Assembly (NCBI RefSeq): GCF_024763615.1
Contig: NC_077222.1
Span: 97,063,417 to 97,127,416 of the forward strand
DNA length: 64,000 nt
From: Phlebotomus papatasi
Taxonomy: Eukaryota; Arthropoda; Insecta; Diptera; Psychodidae
Reading direction: 5' to 3'
Below are positions 9,775 to 20,642 of this stretch, in pieces (the first letter of the stretch is position 1; every line of letters begins with the position of its first letter). Position numbers and translations under genes: made by a program. The notes beneath the pieces were generated by a model. That model had not been told where the DNA came from. It saw only the letters and a program-made list of their open reading frames with translations, and searched no databases.

Positions 9775-10347
9775 ATGTTTGCCGATTTTACGTAAATTGC
9801 GCAAAGTTTTCATATAAAAAGTGACCTATCTGATAATGCAATGTAAATTCATAAATTCTAATAAACGCGCAACATCATGTAAATGTTGCTTTTGAGCATG
9901 GACGTAATTCCAGAAATTACGAGCGCTAATTTGGACAAAGGGGATGATTATGCATAACACCATTTGCATGATAGTTATGGAAGAGCAGCAATATTCCTCC
10001 AATTAGTTAGCATGTTGGTCAGTTAGCGGTGTCATTTAATGTAATTTGCAGAATAACACCATGTTCACACAGGTATAACATAACAAATTTCAACATAAAA
10101 TCCCATGAGGGTTTGAATCACGCTGAGAGAACATTAGAGTAATAAAAATTCCAACAACCCATTTCTAACGATGCATTCTTTATTGTCTTAAATTCTCAAA
10201 AATCATTTAATTCTACCGCCTTCACTAAGTCTCTGTCATTTTGCCGATTCACCTTGACCCATGATCTTCTGTCTCTGCGATCTCTCTGGACAGAAGCATA
10301 CGATAAGATCGAGAAATGGAAAATATGTCAGTTTGTCAGATACAATC
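9775..10347. other. Upstream region of the peptidase gene
   Basis: Unique sequence containing the 5' flank and 5' UTR of the S28 gene. An upstream in-frame ATG at 10261 would add 29 residues that would bury the signal peptide, so it is unlikely to be the start. No clear TATA box was seen. Confidence 0.4.
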
Positions 10348-13300
10348 ATGGTGAATGTGAGTATTTTTGTGCTGTTCTGCATCTTCGGAGCAGCTTTTGC
10401 TGGGAGATCATTCTGGAGAGGAAGAAGTTTGGATGACTTTCACGGGGATAACCTCTATTTAAAACAGGGTGAAACTCTGCCATCTGAAGAGTGGTTCGTC
10501 CAGCAAACAGATCCCTACGATCCATCTGATAATAAAACCTTCAATCAGGTATTCGTGACATCAAACCGAACTCTCAAATTAGTGCTCAGATGATATTTTA
10601 AATTTCTAGCGATACTACAGCAGCTCAGAGTTCTTTAAAGCAAAAGATGGCCCAGTTTTTCTTCTCATTGGCGGATCGGGTAATAATATAAATTGCAATA
10701 TACGATGAACTAATTAGTGCAATTGATCTGTTATTAAGCCTTGTGACTGTGGTGTAAAAACGTATATAGGGGAAAACTTTCAGGATTCGCACGGCTTCTT
10801 AATAAAGTTGACTGATTCCAACTGTGTTATCACACTTCCACATTAAAATTTTAATATGATTCACATTAATTGTTGCTGGTGAGAGTCCAAATGTGTAATT
10901 TGTGTGTCTGAATAATTTTATATTCAAAATTTGATCTATTTGTTGATAAAAAGGTAGACTTGGCCCGCAAAATTTGATATAAATTGATTTATAGCATTAA
11001 TGTGAAAAATTAATGCAATTTTCTCTTTAATTTTTTAATGTGAAAAATATTTATGCTTTAGGTAAATTTAAACTTATTTTTGCAGGCCAAGTCCACTTCT
11101 TTATCAATAAATAGAAAAACCCCAAATATTGAATGACTCAAAGACACAAATAACATATTTGGACGCTCACAAGTGACAATTAATGTGAATCTAATTAAAA
11201 TTTTAATGTGCAAGTGTGATAACACAGTAATACTAAATTTTATTGGCTAGTCCAATGCCTCAAATTTTCTTAAAAAGAAAACCATGGATTATGTCCATAA
11301 AAAAATAAGTTCTCCGCTTGATTCTCCGAAGCTCTGAGTACAGTAGATTCTCTATCAATCGGGCATATAGGGCAAAATGTCATCCAAATTATCGAGAGAT
11401 TTGGGCATCACAATAATTGTAAATTCCACAAAAGACGCTCAAATATAAAGAATCACGATAAAACAAGAGGAATTACAGCGAATTTGAACAAATTTGCTTT
11501 AAAATCAAACGTGAAAATTGTCAACAAAATTTTGCGCCCGATTGAAAAAGAGGCGATTGAGCGAGAGTCTACTGTAGTTCGAAGGAAGCGCGCCTTCCCA
11601 GATATATTTTTTCCACAGGGGAGAATGGGGCAAAAAGTCACAAAACGGATATTTTACTTTTTTTTTACAAACTAATCGAACGCCCCAGAAATTTCTAATT
11701 AGCGCAGTTTTCTAGGAAATTTACAGTTCTACAACTTTGTGAAAGTAATTTTCCTCTCTTTTGTAAGGAAATACTTTTATCGAGCCGTTTTCTAAAAGGT
11801 AATTTTGTGACCACTCTCAAAAATGCTGGGGTAAATAGTATCAGGCATGGGATATTATCATATTTTTAATCGCTTTGTTACGGGATTCCGTAAATTAAAA
11901 AAAAATACCTAGATAACATATTTTCATAGGAAATTTATTCCTCTACAGCTTTATAAAACACCCTTTTTTCTAACTGAACGATAAAAACGATTTTCAAGCT
12001 ATATTAGAGAAAAACACGCAAAAGACTGCAAATTGTTTGAGCAATGCAAACAACAAGCGACGACACATGGGCATTGACGTTTCTTTTCGCCGTGAGACAT
12101 CATAAATTGTTTCGGTTTTTCTAACTTTTTGCTCCATACCTTTTGTTACTTTTTACCCCAAGTGGTCGTTTTTAAGAAAGAGATTTCTTGAGAGCAGAAT
12201 CTTTGTAAAATTCTAAAATAGATAGCGGCTTCGTATTCAAAGAATCCAAGTCATTAGGAAATAATCATCAGTGCATAAATTTTGAATGATAAGTAGGTAA
12301 TAATTGATATATTCTTCAAGGAAAATATTTTAAAAATAGGGCTAAAAATTTTGATATTTTTTATTTTCTAAATTCCTTGTTCTATTTCGAAGAAACATAC
12401 GATATCGAATAAGGTTTATGGAAGCTATTTGTGGTAAAAATTTTAAGCCGCTATCTTATTTATCTTGGCAGATATTGAATTTTGAAATTTTCGATTTGTG
12501 TATTTTTGCCCCAGTCTCCCCTATTCTTTTAATTAATCTGACCTATTTTTTTTCAGGAAAATTGCGACTTAAGATTGTTTATCAAAATATACTGCCATAT
12601 TGGGTCAGATTTATTAAATGAATATGGGAAAATATAAATTGTGCAACGCCAAAGTGTATGCGAAGCATGAAAGTCTTCCCTTACTTGCTTGTATGTGTAT
12701 CCGTGAATAACATTTATACTAATTTTAATTTACTAATCACACGGATAAGGGGTGTATCATACAAATAACAGACTTCTCGTATGTGAGGGAAGTGCTTGTA
12801 ATTTGAGACAGGACGCGAGTTCCAATGTCGCTTGAAGTGCAATATTCACAATATAAATTCAACTTTTTTTCCCGTCCTTTTCAGAAATACTGCTTATCGT
12901 TTAACTTTACTTTTTTTTTAAATTAATTTTAATATGATTCAAAATGGCTAAATATGTAGTGATAAATTAGATTGTACCATAGATGCGGGTGACTTTGTCC
13001 TCTATCAGTGACTTTTACCCCCTATTGTTAATAAGTTTTTCTTTAATTCTCATGTTTAAGAAAGGTCCTCACTGATCAGACGTGATAGATTGCGGTAAAG
13101 ACGCTTCTTAAGTGCTAGAATTAAAGAAAAGCATACGAACAGGAGGGGGTCAAAGTCACCCGCTTCTACGGTAATTTTGAACACGATGCTTGTAATTTTG
13201 GACACTGATTATAATTTTGGACAGCTAATCCTATTCAATAGGATGCCAATTGTAGTCTATTTTAAGAATCTGAATTATCAAGTCCTCTTCCTGTTTATGA

Positions 13301-16300
13301 GAAGGCACCGTAGTAATGTCCCAAGGAGCCCGGAAACTTTCCATATAATTCATTAAAGAGAGTTAACTTTGGCACTTCAAGTTCCCGCAGATTTCATTAT
13401 ACCTTTGTTTTTTCAGGACTCTTTTAATGCTTTTTGCACTGCATCTTTTTTCGTATAGATGATGTTCCTTTGGTTCTTTAAGCATTTCTACATCAGAAAA
13501 GCTAAAAAATTTCAATAAATAGAACCTTTCCAAAATAACAAATAATTATTCCACGGGTAAAACTCTAACACAATTATTTATTTATCTTTACTTTTGAACT
13601 TGAATTTCTTTAAATTTTAAAGTTTGGGCAAAAAATAAGTTAAGCATAAAAGAATTACAAATAGTTTAGAAATATTTTACTACTTGAAATTATCCTGGCC
13701 TTCAAAATATTAGCTTTTTGTAATAAAGTTTTCCATCTAGTTATTATTGGGTTTAGAGGCCAAACGGTAAGAGATATCGAAGCAATTTTATTAATTTTTC
13801 AAAATCTAATGGATATCTTGCCCTTAATATTTAAGCCTAAACAACAATTTCCTAAAAAATTATGCCTGATAAGGAATTAGAGGTGTGAAGCCAGATGGCT
13901 AAGCCTTAGGTCTGAAGCCCGTATAAGGCATTAACTGTCAAACTGCCAAAGTGGGAACTTCGGACTACCTTCATTCTTCAATTAGACTTTATTTTGCATT
14001 TTTGCTTGATGGGATGTACATCAGGGCTTCTTACGTAACTACTAATACAGTTTAACTTAAATACTTTGTTAAGCAATTTTTAACAATTTCTTTGGGGCTT
14101 CAACTCACATTAAAGTGCTGGGTCAAATTGAATTGGTATGTTAATAGGCCCTCAAGAAGATCCAAGCAAGGATCGAAACGTTGAAATGAGTGTCAAAACG
14201 TGTACATCCAAAATTTGGGCCCGATCTGACGAGGTCGGATTTCACCTGTGAATACAAAAGCTGAGATTGTAAAGAATCTCAGCTAAAAATTAAGTTAAAT
14301 TGAAGAACAAATGAGTAGACCAAATTTCCCATTTTGACTTCAACTAGTATGTATACGGTCGAAATACAGTACTGAATTAAGGCATCAATTAAGACCCAGG
14401 TTTAGGCACTATTATAGGCTTAGGAATATTTTTAGTGATTAGACCTATTTCGGTAAGATCTGAATGGTAGATCCTAAATTAAGGGCAGAATTTTACTATG
14501 TACATCAATGACAGACAAATGAAACTCTCAAAATCACTTCCTGATTTCACTTCCGAATATTATAACAAACGGTAAAAGACGGGAGAGAGTGCCCGATAAA
14601 ACTAAATTTTGGTAAAAATGGCGCAAAAACTCTTTAGAGAAGCTTATGCGCTAGACACGGTTTAAGCCTTGATATCGTTTACACACTATAGATGCAAATT
14701 TTCGTTAAAAATTGCCCTTTTAAAAAAAATTGACGTTTCTGCCTAAAATGATGGGGGGAAAGTCCTCTCCCTTCGAACGTTCATGCCTTCGAATAATGTG
14801 AATTTCTTTAATTTTTCCTGAGAGATTTACACATACTTATCACATAATTTCAATATTTGAAAGTAACTAATATTTAATAGTAATGTGTAAGTTTCTTAGG
14901 AAAAATAAAAGAAAATTAACATTTTTCGAAGGCATGAACGTTCGAAGGGAGAGTACTTTCCCCTAGTGGAAATTTTCTTTAAAAGGGGCATTTTTTATTT
15001 TAAATTCCTACTAGTCTGGAGACGACTTAAGTCTGTCTAGGCCAATAGCCTAAACAGGCTATGGTTAAGCTTTATGTCTGAAGACTGTATAAGGTTATCT
15101 TTAAAAATTAAGTAAAGGGTTAAAAGAATAGTAGGGGAAAGTACTCTTCCTTCGAACGTTCATGCCTTCGAATAATGTGAATTTTCTTTTATTTTTCCTA
15201 AAGACTTATACACAATTATCACGTAATTATCAATAATTGATGATAATATAACTAATATTTAATAAAAATGTATAAATATCTTAGGAAAAATAAAAGAAAA
15301 TTCACATTATTCGAAGATATGAACGTTCGAAGGGAGAGTACTTTCCCCTAAAGTTCTATCCATATCACACGATGATTGTATTGAAATCGTGTTCTATCTG
15401 TAAACAATAGGTGCAGCTTCCCCCAGATGGATGGTCGAGGGTGCTTGGCTGAGATATGCTACAGAGTTTGGAGCCTTATGCATTTATATCGAACAGCGTT
15501 TCTACGGCAAAAGTCATGCTACAACAACTACAACCATCCGTCAGTTGCCCATATTCTCCTCTGAAATTGCTCTCACTGATCTTGGCTTATTCATTGCGAG
15601 TATGCAGAAGAAATACAATCTTACGGAAAAGAACCGCTGGATTGTATTTGGAGGAGGGTATGCAGGTTCAATGGCAGCTTGGATGCGAGTTAAATTCTCC
15701 CATTTGGTTCATGGAGCAGTTAGTTCAAGCAGCCCAATCTTGAGTAAGATGGACTTCCGTGAATACTACGCTGTGGTAGCCGATAACATTTTGGATTGCC
15801 GTGTGAGTGTTCAGGAAGCCTTTAGCGAATTTGAGCGCCAATTGCAGTCCAGTTCGGGGAAGACTTCTTTAGTGGAGCAGTTTCGGCTCTGTGATCCTTT
15901 GGAAGATTCCAATAACCTGGATACGTCGAACTTGTTTGAAAACTTGGCTAGTATCTTCGCAAGAGTGGTGCAGTATAGCCGTACCCCTTATGCTAAGCAC
16001 AGCGTCAAAGAGGTCTGTGGTATTATGACGGATGAAGAACATGGATCACCATTGGATAGATTGGCAAGGCTTCACAGGATGTTCTTGGAAGAGGATGGGG
16101 ATACTTGCTTGGACTACAAATATGACAAAATGATACAGTATCTTCAGGGAGAAACATGGGATTCACCATCATTGCAAGATGGAAGTAGGTTATCTAGCCC
16201 TTGCTATTAAAGATGAGATATTTCAATTAAAATTATTTTCAGATCGGCAGTGGTTCTTCCAGCTCTGCAGAGAATTCGGCTTCTTCCAGACCTCTAACAA

Positions 16301-16658
16301 TGCTTCACATGTCTTTGGAAATCATTTTGATTTAGACTATTTCCTGAAACAATGCACTGATGTCTTTGGGGAAAAACTAAGCCGAGTTAATCTTGAAAAA
16401 AATGTTTACAACGACTATGTTATTTATGGCGGTCCGAATATCAAGGCTTCAAATACGATTTACATTTACGGAAGCAGTGATCCATGGCATCCTCTTGGTT
16501 TAACTGAAACCAACTTTGCAGGAGCCCAAACCATCTTTATCCGGGGTACTGGTCATTGCGCCGATATGTACGAGCCTAAGGATGATGACCTGCCCGAACT
16601 TAAAAAAGCTCGTTCTCAAATTCGTGAATTCATTGCTGAACTTTTAAACCAGAATTAA
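10348..16658 (+). CDS. S28-family serine carboxypeptidase-like protein (PRCP / K12H4.7 type), nucleophile Ser replaced
   Basis: Exons 10348-10548, 10610-10679, 15411-16184 and 16243-16658 join with GT/AG introns and consistent phases (0, 1, 1) into 486 codons, the usual family length. Residues 1-18 form a signal peptide (hydrophobic core SIFVLFCIFGAAFA), so the product is secreted or lysosomal. Family landmarks in order: YYSSSEFFK and PVFLLIGGSGAASPRWM (about 68-99), EQRFYGKSH, VFGGGYAGSMAAW around 173, SSSSPILSKMDF, NRQWFFQLCREFGF (349-362), YGSSDPWHPLG with Asp428, and GHCADMY with His453. S28 enzymes cleave after proline using a Ser-Asp-His triad. Here Asp and His are kept, but the Ser of the GGSYxG elbow is Gly173 (codon GGG, 15656-15658). 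Catalysis is therefore probably lost, while the fold is intact. Intron 2 is 4.7 kb and full of transposons. The start at 10348 is chosen for the signal peptide. Confidence 0.9.
10820..11229. mobile_element. Palindromic MITE in intron 2 of the peptidase gene
   Basis: Ends ACTGTGTTATCACACTT and AAGTGTGATAACACAGT are inverted. The pairing continues inward: CACATTAAAATTTTAAT against ATTAAAATTTTAATGTG, GTCCAAATGTGT against ATATTTGGAC, and TAGACTTGGCC against GGCCAAGTCCA. About 410 bp, noncoding. The single copy here is nearly foldback throughout. Confidence 0.75.
11341..11574. mobile_element. Tc1/mariner-pogo type MITE in intron 2
   Basis: CAGTAGATTCTC at the left and GAGAGTCTACTG at the right form terminal inverted repeats, flanked on both sides by TA (11339-11340 and 11575-11576). 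Inner arms AATCGGGCATA...GCAAAAT and ATTTTGCGCCCGATT pair as well. A TA duplication and CAGT ends are typical of pogo/Tc1-mariner elements. 234 bp, noncoding. Confidence 0.8.
11617..12523. mobile_element. TAGGGG-type element E in intron 2
   Basis: The left end AGGGGAGAATGGGGCAAAAA and right end TTTTTGCCCCAGTCTCCCCT are inverted repeats of about 20 bp with two or three mismatches. The interior of about 870 bp is AT-rich with no coding frame. Same end type as 20643-21600, 41314-41512 and 59481-60566. Confidence 0.75.
13190..13500 (-). mobile_element. Reversed fragment of the pogo-like element
   Basis: Read on the minus strand this aligns with 4200-4480: the GATGCAGTGCAAAAAGC... region, then TGAAGTGCCAAAGTTAACTC (peptide VPKLTLFNE), TATGGAAAGTTTCCGGG and CAGGAAGAGGACTT follow in the same order. 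The plus strand shows TGTAATTTTGGACA near 13190, the inner part of the terminal repeat. It is more decayed than the copy at 3632-4705 and lacks both full ends. Confidence 0.65.
13501..14189. other. Intron 2 sequence without a recognised complete element
   Basis: Contains GAGGCCAAACGGTAAGAGATATCGA at 13756-13780 in two blocks, a short piece of the A/B repeat family end. The rest is AT-rich and unassigned. Confidence 0.35.
14151..14284 (+). repeat. Terminal block with hammerhead-like motif and terminal hairpin
   Basis: CTCAAGA-A-GATCC-AAGCAA-GGATC-GAAAC at 14151-14179 has the layout of a hammerhead core with a perfect 5-bp stem II. About 80 bp downstream the block ends in the hairpin AGCTGAGATT-GTAAAG-AATCTCAGCT (14259-14284). 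The intervening sequence matches 6230-6305. Confidence 0.55.
14755..14965. mobile_element. Palindromic MITE with GGGGAAAGT ends, copy 1 (intron 2)
   Basis: Ends GGGGAAAGTCCTCTCCCTTC and GAAGGGAGAGTACTTTCCCC with inner arms GAACGTTCATGCCTTCGAA / TTCGAAGGCATGAACGTTC. About 210 bp. Nearly the same element lies 170 bp downstream at 15132-15350. Confidence 0.8.
15132..15350. mobile_element. Palindromic MITE with TAGGGGAAAGT ends, copy 2 (intron 2)
   Basis: TAGGGGAAAGTACTC at the left and GAGTACTTTCCCCTA at the right; inner arms GAACGTTCATGCCTTCGAAT / ATTCGAAGATATGAACGTTC. The outermost TA on both sides could be the target duplication. It lies only 60 bp upstream of the exon 3 acceptor. Confidence 0.8.
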
Positions 16659-16740
16659 CTATTCAATCGACTTTGATTGCTTTTTGATTCACTTCATATT
16701 ATACTATTGCACATTTGAATTTAAAAAGAAAATGTTATTC

Positions 16741-16746
16741 AATAAA
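16741..16746 (+). promoter_or_regulatory. Poly(A) signal of the S28 gene
   Basis: AATAAA lies 83 bp after the stop codon of the peptidase gene, in an AT-rich 3' UTR. Confidence 0.75.
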
Positions 16747-16759
16747 GTAAATTGAAGCA

Positions 16760-17901
16760 TGTCTCAAATTCTTACAACTGTTCGGTTCTCTTGGCTAAGC
16801 ACACAAAAAGTTATTCTACAGCAGACAATTTATCTTATAGCTGTGGCTGCTTCATGAGACATTTCCACAGATAATGAAACACAATCCCAGAAACTGCCCT
16901 CGAGGCATAATTGTCTCCCTTGTAAGTTTTACAAGAGGAAAAGTTTAAATGTTAGATGCCAGAAGAAAGTTGCAGATAAGTTACAGAGTGAGAAATTTGA
17001 TGTTTTCTCAAATGACAAATTGGTTTTGATCACCAAACAGTCGTGATTTTGAGTGACAGTAAATTGGCTATTTCCATTCATTCGCAGAGTCAGAAATGTC
17101 TTTCCGAAGAAACAACTCAATCATGAGATAATGATCAAATTTTGGCTGAAGAAGGAGAAAGTCATTTATTTTCCACTACTTCAGTTCGAAATTCTTCGTT
17201 TTTCCTGTCCATTTTCTAAATGAACGGCATTCAATGCGGACAGCCTGTTCCACTTGGGAACCCATTCCAAAAAATAACCCTCAAGAAGTGCTTCTGTTTG
17301 GTCTTTGAGTAATCGTCATTGAATTAAATTTCCATTAATGAAATTCACATTCATATGTACAAGTCTGATCAGCTGAAGCCATTAGATGTGTCACGAAATA
17401 CCCAGCACGGCACCAGACTCTACCATCCCCCCATAGTCATTTTTCTTACTCATTTCACACTGTCCAATAATAATTGGGTGGCTCCATTACAAAATCCACC
17501 CTCAACAGACGAGTCTCCCTCCCAGTGGACCGTGCTGTCCCTCTCATTTGCGCTACACATGATCGATGCCTGGAGGGAGACCAAATACATAAATCACATG
17601 CCAGAATATTATAAATAATGCATTTGTACATGGCGTATTTGGGAAAGTTCGATGGAAATGTAGAAAAATGAACCGTGAACTTGATTGCCTACACCTACAA
17701 TCACCAACATGACTTTATATAGAATTTATTATTGCTCCGACTCTACAGAGAGAATTATATACCCTTATTTTGGTTATATATATTACTAATTTGGCACCCT
17801 CCGGGGGATTATATTTTGGTAGAATTTCGGAAACGGACCTTTTAGAATGATGACGTAACGATGTGTGTCCCTCTAAGCGTGCATTGCTTCAGTATAGAGG
17901 C
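16760..17901. other. No gene seen
   Basis: Unique DNA downstream of the peptidase gene. A frame of 87 codons at 17355-17618 has no recognisable domain. No repeat was recognised. Confidence 0.4.
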
Positions 17902-18217
17902 ATAAGCAGTAGGGCGTTTCAACTAGGAAAAATTTTTTTTGGCACTATTCTCACGGTGTTGTATTTGATGAGATAAGAAAGTTTTTCTTCTACGACCATA
18001 TGATCAGACGCTGTTTAGAGGTGGCTGAACGACCCTCTCTGTAGAACAAATTTCTGATTTTACCGTATTTTACACTACAGAGAGGGTCGTTCAGCCACCT
18101 CTAAACAGCTTCTGATCATATGGTCGTAGAAGAAAAACTTTCTTATCTCATCAAATACAGCACCGTGAGAATAGTGCCAAAAAAATTTTTTCCTAGTTGA
18201 AACGCCCTAATAAGCAG
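17902..18217. mobile_element. hAT-type MITE with perfect 8-bp target duplication
   Basis: ATAAGCAG at 17902-17909 and again at 18210-18217 flank a 300-bp element with ends TAGGGCGTTTCAACTAGG and CCTAGTTGAAACGCCCTA. Almost the whole element is a palindrome: the two 125-bp arms (including CGACCATATGATCAGA and GAGGTGGCTGAACGACC) match with only a few differences around a short centre. An 8-bp duplication is the hallmark of hAT elements. Confidence 0.9.
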
Positions 18218-18241
18218 ACCTGCCAAATGGATTAAGATAGT

Positions 18242-18368
18242 AAGGGCCTTGACAGACATGAGGATTAGCCGAGATACGGCTTAGCGTGATTTTACTTGAA
18301 ATAATGGTCAAAATACATTTCCATCATTTTCCACTAAGTCGTCTCTCGGCTTAAGTCGTAAGGGCATA
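18242..18368. mobile_element. Short palindromic MITE, family M, copy 1
   Basis: TAAGGGCCTTGACAGACATG ... GGCTTAAGTCGTAAGGGCAT, about 127 bp; inner arms GATTAGCCGAGA / TCTCGGCTTAAG. Other copies: 32049-32127 (truncated), 34914-35040, 60643-60776. Confidence 0.75.
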
Positions 18369-18898
18369 ACTTAAGCGGTTTTCCCCCTGTTCGCGAAGCG
18401 GTCGAAATCCTAAATAAGAAGCGATTTTATTGGTTGATCAGAATCTAAGGGACCACTTGCTCTTATTATCCAATTCTAAGTGGAAATTTTTCAAAAAATC
18501 TTAATTAATAAATAATTACAGAAGTTAAGCCATATGGCTAAGTCTATGAAGCCCATGTTAGGTTCACTGGACGACCCTCTTTTATACATTAACCTTTGTA
18601 TCAATAACATTACTTCTGTTTTCTTTTTTACGCTATCGTAGATACGGATAACTTTGCGCTTCGCGGTAATTTTGCTCCCCTGGTTTAGATAAGCTTTTCT
18701 TTAATTATAGCAACAGTTAAAGATGGTGTTTACTGATCAGACATAATAAATCGAATTGCCGAAGACCATCCTTAAGTGCTAGAATTAAAGAAATGCTAAC
18801 GAAAAGCAGGAGTGTAAAGTCACCTCTGGAATGCAGTCACCCATATCTACGGTATGACGCATACCCGTTGTGCAGTTTCTTCTGTTCCAGAGTCCAAA

Positions 18899-19141
18899 TT
18901 AACACTAAACCTACCAAGACCCGGTCAAAATGACAGGTTTAAAATTAACACAAATTTAAAAGGTGCAAAATCACTATCAAGTTTTATCAATTTCTCAAAA
19001 TATACATGTAATATATTTTTCAGTGTTTAAATTTTAATTTTTTTGCTCTTTTCCAAGATAAATTTGTTGAGTATCCTACTCTACCGCGGTTTGTCATTTG
19101 ACCGAAAAACGATCAAAAACGGTCAGTAGGTTTAGTGTTAA
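18899..19141. mobile_element. piggyBac-type MITE, family I, copy 1
   Basis: TTAA at 18899-18902 and 19138-19141 flank a 235-bp element with ends CACTAAACCTACC and GGTAGGTTTAGTG-like. Subterminal GGTCAAAATGAC faces GTCATTTGACC. A second copy at 45630-45885 also has TTAA on both sides. TTAA duplications point to piggyBac mobilisation (inferred). Confidence 0.8.
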
Positions 19142-19272
19142 CAAATTCAGTGTCTCGAATTAATACAAAAAGGAGTGCTGTACGAGATAATTGGAACCAT
19201 TTGTAACTGGTTTCGTTCGAGAATTTTATCTCAGATATATTTTAAAGATCGTTCTTATCATAGGGTTTTCCC

Positions 19273-19438
19273 TTAACCCTTTAAGGACCAATTTATTGGT
19301 CACCAGTGATTTGAAAAAATCATTTTATCATGACTAATTCAGAGGACAAAATGAATTTATTTGATAAAAAAAAATGTTTTAGTTGGTTTTAGTTCTTAGG
19401 TGACCAATGACCAACTGATCCTGTAAAAAAAGGGTTAA
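19273..19438. mobile_element. piggyBac-type MITE with TTAACCC ends
   Basis: TTAA-CCCTTTAAGGACCA at the left and TGATCCTGTAAAAAAAGGG-TTAA at the right, with inner TTGGTCACC / GGTGACCAA arms. The CCC ends next to TTAA are the classical piggyBac signature. 166 bp including both TTAA. A lone right end, CCTCAAAGGGTTAA, occurs at about 49164-49177. Confidence 0.75.
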
Positions 19439-20642
19439 ACGAAAATACATTTGAATGATTTCTACACTTTTACATAAATATGAAGATATTAAAATAACAT
19501 TTCGGTAATGTTAATTGTGCCATTGAGATAATAATCTGACATCGTTGTAAATACACCCACAAAATATAATTAAAAAAATAGCATAAAGTGGGTGATATGT
19601 AGCTCCGATCAGCCCAGATTTTTTATACTAAACAGCGTATATGAACAATAATAAAGGTAGTGGTCGGATAAAGAATTTTACATAAAGAATTACATAAAGA
19701 ATTTTAGGTTAATTGAATCTACACCCTACTCACACCAACCATTTTATATCAGTCTCTTAATTATTTTCGTTAAATGAATTAACTTTTTATGGGTTACAGT
19801 CGCATTTATAAATAACTTTTACCCTTAAAATTTTGTAAAATTAACATGAAAAGTGTTGATTTAAAATGTAACTAAAAAAGAACCGCTGTTCCAAATAAAA
19901 CTAATAATGATACCCATTTGTTCTTGTGTAATGATTTATTAAAATTGGCTGGACAACAGCTCTATAGAGATAGAGCGTATTTCTCAATCGATTGCTATAA
20001 GTTATCATATATCATTCATTTGAAATGTCAAGGAATTTTGAAAAAATATCCATTTACAACCGGAAATAGAATAACCGATACCGGTAGTCCATTATCAGTA
20101 ATTACCGATAAACATGGGAAATTCAATTTGAACAAATTTTGACTATATTAGAATTTAGGGACAATTACACAGTGACATAAATGAATGTAAATGCAAATGA
20201 ATGAGAGCCGACTGTGAATCAATAAACATAAAAAAGTGATAAAGCCAATAAGGTTTTCTTAAATGTCCAAAAATAAAAAGTCAACTATAAATACAACAGA
20301 TTTTTTAAATTGCAAGGAAACAAGTTTGAATTGTACAACTGAGCAGTAAAGGCCTAAATTTCACCAGAAAAAAAATCAAATTTAGAAGCAAAATAGAAAA
20401 AAAGAATTTTTCTTTTTACCATCAATCATATTAAAAATCAGAAAAATTTTTGTAAAAACTTTGGTTTTCTACTAACCAAAATTCAGTATTTTAATGACGA
20501 AATGAAGAGCGGAAGTTATATCCTGAGATCCCTGAGATGGATAGTAAGGCAGCTCTACTTTTAGAAAATATAATATGTCTATTCTCCGGTCAGAAATAGC
20601 AGCCTCAATCAGACTCCTTGTGCACTTCGTGTGAAGTACCTA
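19439..20642. other. Degenerate MITE L pieces, otherwise no gene
   Basis: TTAAAATAACATTTCGGTAATGTTAATTGTGCC at 19490-19523 (in pieces) and TTTTACCCTTAAAATTTTG, TAAAATTAACATGAAAAG near 19820-19850 are remnants of the L MITE family, separated by about 300 bp of other sequence. No gene is supported. Confidence 0.4.
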
